Positions 7,114 to 10,094 of a DNA stretch of 10,094 nt are shown here, in pieces. Under the pieces are notes generated by a model. That model was not told the DNA's origin, did not search any database, and saw nothing but the letters and a program-made list of their open reading frames with translations. This DNA comes from an uncultured Clostridium sp. (lineage in GTDB: Bacteria; Bacillota; Clostridia; Lachnospirales; Lachnospiraceae): positions 1 to 10,094 of the forward strand of contig CATWBR010000140.1 in assembly GCA_958349075.1 (NCBI GenBank). The letters run 5' to 3'. How positions within the stretch are numbered: the stretch's first letter is position 1; each line of letters begins with the position of its first letter. The translations under genes and the position numbers were made by a program.

Positions 7114-8160
7114 CTAGTTATATAGTTTCTTGCCGTGCTCCGCGCCCCATATCTCGGCTTGGGCGGCATCAAGATGTTCTTTTGTCCAAAAAGCAGGAGT
7201 GCCGCCCGTATGAAGCATAATTACATTTTCATCGGGCGGAATTTCGCCGGATTTAAGAAGTTCGAGCAGACCGCCAAACATTTTACCAGTATATGTAGGA
7301 TCTATCAAAATCCCCTCTTTTGAGGCCATTAACCTCATTGCCTCGCGGGTTGTTTTATCTGGTATGTTATATCCGTTTCTTACATAACGATCATAGATGA
7401 TATGCAAATCTTCCTGTTTACAGCGGAAGTCCATATCATAGAATTCACAGTATTTATTAATATGCTCAACAGAATATTGAATATCATACAAAACAGGTGG
7501 CACGATACTAATACCAATCACTTCGAATGGCGCATTATAATACTTTGCACCGATCCAAAGTCCTGCAAAAGTTCCGGATGAGCCTACCGTGGTCACTACA
7601 TAGCGTGCATTAATTTTTTGCCGTTCCATCTGTTCCATCAATTCCTTTACCATGGTAATATAACCGGCGGCAGCAACTTCCGTATCTCCACCCACAGGTA
7701 CTTTATATACCTTTTCTCCGCGTCTTTCGTACTCTTCTACAATACCGGCAACTTTGGCATCCTCATCTTCATCCGGCTCCATAAATTTTCCACCGAGAAA
7801 ATACACTTCCGCTCCAAACAGCTCATCCAATGCCAGATTTCCACTGCAGTAATCAGGTCTTTCCCCGCTTAACATGAGGATGCATTTCATGCCGCATTTC
7901 GCGGCGACCGCCGCAGTAAGTCTGGCGTGATTGCTCTGCACACCGCCGAATGTCAGCAATGTGGAATACCCTTTTTCCTTCGCATCATATACGATGTACT
8001 CAAGTTTGCGAATCTTATTGCCGGACATTCCAACATCCGTCATATCATCTCGTTTAATGTAAAGTTTTCCGGTCCCCAGATAATTTGTCAGGTTCTCCAT
8101 ATATTGGAGAGGTGTTGGGAATACGCCAAGAGATATTTTCTTTGCCTGTTCGAGTTTCAT
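7114..8160 (-). CDS. D-cysteine desulfhydrase-like PLP enzyme
   Basis: This 348-residue fold-type II pyridoxal-phosphate enzyme belongs to the ACC deaminase/D-cysteine desulfhydrase family. It likely converts D-cysteine, or a related D-amino acid, to pyruvate, ammonia and sulfide in the cytoplasm. K49 in SGNKIRK is the expected PLP lysine, SNH (76-78) follows in GGVQSNHAR, GSSGT (193-197) is the phosphate-binding loop, and Y290 and HTGG (317-320) lie in the active site. T291 and T318 stand where ACC deaminases have Glu and Leu, which favours the desulfhydrase side; the precise substrate is not proven. The ATG at 8160 is preceded by GGGAG (complement of 8168-8175). It is divergent from the XRE-cupin regulator, its likely controller, and ends tail-to-tail against the phosphodiesterase with no gap and no visible terminator. 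Confidence 0.88.
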   Translation of the reverse strand: MKLEQAKKISLGVFPTPLQYMENLTNYLGTGKLYIKRDDMTDVGMSGNKIRKLEYIVYDAKEKGYSTLLTFGGVQSNHARLTAAVAAKCGMKCILMLSGERPDYCSGNLALDELFGAEVYFLGGKFMEPDEDEDAKVAGIVEEYERRGEKVYKVPVGGDTEVAAAGYITMVKELMEQMERQKINARYVVTTVGSSGTFAGLWIGAKYYNAPFEVIGISIVPPVLYDIQYSVEHINKYCEFYDMDFRCKQEDLHIIYDRYVRNGYNIPDKTTREAMRLMASKEGILIDPTYTGKMFGGLLELLKSGEIPPDENVIMLHTGGTPAFWTKEHLDAAQAEIWGAEHGKKLYN

Positions 8161-8196
8161 AAATGCACTCCCTTCAAAATTGATTTTTCTTGTAGA

Positions 8197-8225
8197 TTGT
8201 CACTAGATATGATATTATAAATAAT
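8197..8225 (+). promoter_or_regulatory. Candidate promoter for the XRE-cupin regulator
   Basis: TTGTCA (8197-8202) and AATAAT (8220-8225) each match 5 of 6 consensus bases with a 17-bp spacer. The start would be near 8232, giving a leader of about 60 nt. It faces the minus-strand promoter at 8240-8268. Confidence 0.55.
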
Positions 8226-8245
8226 AAAATGTTAGTTATATTTTA
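8225..8245. promoter_or_regulatory. Candidate operator between the divergent genes
   Basis: TAAAAT (8225-8230) and ATTTTA (8240-8245) form an inverted repeat with a 9-base gap. It covers the -10 region of the minus promoter and the predicted start points of both promoters. It is a plausible site for the neighbouring XRE regulator, but the region is very AT-rich, so chance symmetry is possible. Confidence 0.3.
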
Positions 8246-8268
8246 CGCTTGTTAATTAAAACCGTCAA
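8240..8268 (-). promoter_or_regulatory. Candidate promoter for the D-cysteine desulfhydrase-like gene
   Basis: On the minus strand TTGACG (8263-8268) and TAAAAT (8240-8245) each match 5 of 6 consensus bases with a 17-bp spacer. The start would be near 8233, giving a leader of about 73 nt that crosses the opposing promoter. Confidence 0.6.
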
Positions 8269-8295
8269 GTCGTAAATTATATTTTTGAGGTGCGT

Positions 8296-8847
8296 ATGGA
8301 AATTAATGAAGCTCTTGCAAAAAACATAAAAATGTTGCGAGAAAAGAAAAATTTAAGTCTGGGGCAGTTGGCCCAAAATTCCGGCTTGAGTAAAGTAGTG
8401 CTTTCTCAGTTAGAAAAAGGCGGAGCCAATCCCACCATTAATACTATTTTGAAGGTTGCGAACGCATTGGAGGTTCCTTATACGGCATTGCTGGATTCCC
8501 TGGGCGGCTCTGCTTCCGTTGTCAGTAAGTCAACTCTGCCGGTACAGACGAGCGAAGATGGCCTTTACCGAACTTATTGTTACTATGCAAACACTGCAGA
8601 GCGCAATTTTGAATGGTTTCAGTTGGAGTTAGATCCCGGATGTAAATATATTTCTGTCGGACATCGCGCACGGGCATTAGAATATCTGGTTGTTCAGTCA
8701 GGCGAAATAATCATTGAAATAAACGGCCAGCGCTATGAACTGGCAGAGAACGATTCCATCAGCTTTCAGTCCTCATTGGAGCATCATTACATCAATACCG
8801 GCTGCAAGATGGCGATTGCGAATATTATTAACTACTATCCGCTGTAA
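8296..8847 (+). CDS. XRE-family regulator with C-terminal cupin domain
   Basis: This 183-residue cytoplasmic DNA-binding protein has an N-terminal XRE-type helix-turn-helix (about 5-66; LGQLAQNSGLSKVVLSQLEKG is the core) and a C-terminal cupin (about 105-180), where a small ligand is probably sensed. This HTH-cupin layout is common in regulators of amino acid and small-molecule metabolism. I prefer the ATG at 8296 because GAGG (8287-8290) is well placed for it; a GTG at 8290, adding two residues, is possible but has no ribosome binding site. Its divergent position next to the desulfhydrase-like gene, with overlapping promoters, suggests it controls that gene and perhaps itself. Whether it represses or activates cannot be told. 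The following gene converges on it after about 53 bases without a clear terminator hairpin. Confidence 0.88.
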   Translation: MEINEALAKNIKMLREKKNLSLGQLAQNSGLSKVVLSQLEKGGANPTINTILKVANALEVPYTALLDSLGGSASVVSKSTLPVQTSEDGLYRTYCYYANTAERNFEWFQLELDPGCKYISVGHRARALEYLVVQSGEIIIEINGQRYELAENDSISFQSSLEHHYINTGCKMAIANIINYYPL

Positions 8848-8900
8848 AAAACTCAGACAATATTTACGGACGCTTCAATAAATCCCATTTCGTCTATTTT

Positions 8901-9848
8901 TTATAGTTTTAGTTTTTGCTGCCCACAGGTGATACCGCCTTTTCGATATGTCTTTTGCGTTCCTTGCTGAACGATATCCGTATTTTTCAAATGACCCAGA
9001 AGAAGCGGTGAATCCGGATCGTGGTACTTGTAATTCTCAAATGCTTTCTTTGGGTTCTTGTTTGCGTAGCAGTATTTACAGCCATTCAAACAGGCGTCGT
9101 ATGCACCGATATCGCGGCTGTCGATACAATGGCAGCCCTCACGCATTCCTTTATGTTTTAAGTCCCTGAACACAATACCGTTTGCACCACCAAGAATATC
9201 AAGTGTCATACACCCGGAAGAATGTATCCCATATTGCGAATAATCACCGTTTGTTCCGCAGGTCTGAATGTATAAACCATGTTTTGCGGCTATCTCTCCT
9301 AAACCTTTTGCCAAGATGGTCCTGTCTATATCTGTGAGTGGTATCAGCTCCGGCATATTGGTTTCCAGCTTTTTATACATCTCTACAAAGCTGAAAATGC
9401 AGCGGTCAACAAAAGGAGCTAGTTCTTTTGCCATCTTCTCAAAGGTTTCCAGATGGGTTTGAACCGTATATTTTTCTGTCAGCAGCACAGGATCATACCG
9501 CCAGGCAACACGCTGCTTTCCTACAATGGCAGACAGCTTTTTCAGCGTTTCCATACTCTTTTCAATGGCCGGCACACCAGGTTCAATGCTCTTATCATAC
9601 GCGGTTATGGTGTAGTGAAAATAGGTGTTGAATCTGCTTCTAATGTCCGTCAGATCATTTAGTATCGGCTCATAATTCTTAGAACAAAATACGACACAAT
9701 CTACCTTATCCGGGGTTAACTCATAGCGGGTTACCTTGTTTGGAAATAGGGGGTTGCGCGAAAGCACATAGCCTTCTTTCAATCGGTTCAACAGCCATTT
9801 CGTGTAATACTGGACAGTGTCCGTTCTGCCTCCTGTGTTAAGTATCAT
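8901..9848 (-). CDS. DUF1848 family protein with C-terminal cysteine cluster
   Basis: The 315-residue product matches DUF1848, a family of unknown function: GRTDTVQYYTKW near the start, then LKEGYVLSRNP, are typical of its N-terminus (canonical members begin with an SRRTD-like motif, here GGRTD). The C-terminal part has C239 and C241, then C253, C257 and C260 in a CxxxCxxC arrangement followed by YANK. CxxxCxxC is the spacing that binds an iron-sulfur cluster in radical SAM enzymes, but here it lies near the end of the protein; cluster binding is a hypothesis. The ATG overlaps the stop of the upstream MarR-type gene by four bases (ATGA), so the two are probably translated from one mRNA. The family assignment is firm; I do not assign a reaction. 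Confidence 0.87.
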   Translation of the reverse strand: MILNTGGRTDTVQYYTKWLLNRLKEGYVLSRNPLFPNKVTRYELTPDKVDCVVFCSKNYEPILNDLTDIRSRFNTYFHYTITAYDKSIEPGVPAIEKSMETLKKLSAIVGKQRVAWRYDPVLLTEKYTVQTHLETFEKMAKELAPFVDRCIFSFVEMYKKLETNMPELIPLTDIDRTILAKGLGEIAAKHGLYIQTCGTNGDYSQYGIHSSGCMTLDILGGANGIVFRDLKHKGMREGCHCIDSRDIGAYDACLNGCKYCYANKNPKKAFENYKYHDPDSPLLLGHLKNTDIVQQGTQKTYRKGGITCGQQKLKL

Positions 9849-10094
9849 GCTTCGTCCTCGCTTCCATTGATTAAATCCGTCAGGTTCTTTGTAAATCTCC
9901 GTGAAAGGCTGATTAGCTGCTCCTGTTCCTCCGGTGTGAACATGGACATGGCTGTATCCTCAGATTTCGTGATGTGTGTAACCGGGACTTTCGCATATGC
10001 CCGCCCTTCATCAGTCATCATTACCAGTTTATTTCTCCCATTATCCGGGTCTTCACAAACGGTAATGTACCCATCACACAAAAGATTTTTTATA
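9845..10094 (-). CDS. MarR-type transcriptional regulator, N-terminus outside the window
   Basis: The reading frame is open to the window edge, so only the C-terminal 80 or so residues are present. They contain the end of a winged helix: CDGYITVCEDPDNGRNK is the wing, with the D-x-x-D/N-x-R pattern of MarR proteins, followed by MTDEGRAYA, which matches the usual LT-x-KG element, and then a C-terminal dimerisation helix (about FTPEEQEQLISLSRRFTKNL). A TTG near 10081 could be misread as a start, but the upstream codons continue the domain. It lies immediately upstream of the DUF1848 gene with an ATGA overlap and probably regulates that operon. The ligand is unknown. Confidence 0.75.
   Translation of the reverse strand, partial: IKNLLCDGYITVCEDPDNGRNKLVMMTDEGRAYAKVPVTHITKSEDTAMSMFTPEEQEQLISLSRRFTKNLTDLINGSEDEA

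Noticed and set aside
1..10094. CRISPR array, tRNA, rRNA or insertion sequence
   Set aside because: No regularly spaced direct repeats, no tRNA-like cloverleaf and no transposase were recognised in reading the window.

Overview
The window looks like the chromosome of a gut-type Clostridia, most likely Lachnospiraceae. This rests on the protein families (a long cytoplasmic hybrid kinase with an NTF2-like N-terminus, a PAS-like domain with a C...CPFC motif on a GGDEF-EAL protein, a DUF1848 protein), the strong AGGAGG-type ribosome binding sites, and the moderate-GC genes separated by AT-rich gaps. It is an inference from family resemblance; there is no rRNA or other taxonomic marker here.

Layout. 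Bases 1-306 are a leader with a candidate promoter. Bases 307-3390 (+) encode a 1027-residue hybrid histidine kinase that also carries a GGDEF domain. A hairpin (3425-3465) may end its transcript. Bases 3632-4504 (+) encode a tyrosine recombinase with a full catalytic set. Two bases after its stop begins the first of two inverted recombination-like sites (4507-4534 and 4789-4816), which share a perfect 22-bp inverted repeat and enclose about 254 bp. That segment holds a strong bidirectional terminator and a good promoter that points away from the next gene in the orientation seen here. Next comes a 737-residue PAS-GAF-GGDEF-EAL protein (4900-7113, +) with a degenerate GGDEF and all expected EAL catalytic residues, so a predicted c-di-GMP phosphodiesterase. 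The right side holds a D-cysteine desulfhydrase-like PLP enzyme (7114-8160, -), a divergent XRE-cupin regulator (8296-8847, +), a DUF1848 protein (8901-9848, -) and the 3' part of a MarR-type regulator (9845-10094, -).

How it fits together. The central module reads as a self-contained phase-variation switch: recombinase, inverted sites, invertible promoter/terminator cassette and phosphodiesterase. Inversion would turn the promoter toward the phosphodiesterase, giving a heritable ON/OFF c-di-GMP state. The upstream kinase with its own GGDEF domain makes the region a c-di-GMP island. Invertible promoters controlling c-di-GMP enzymes are known in Clostridioides difficile, so the principle is established, but this arrangement of sites, terminator and genes deserves direct testing. 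The enzyme/regulator pair and the MarR-DUF1848 pair appear to be two independent small units.
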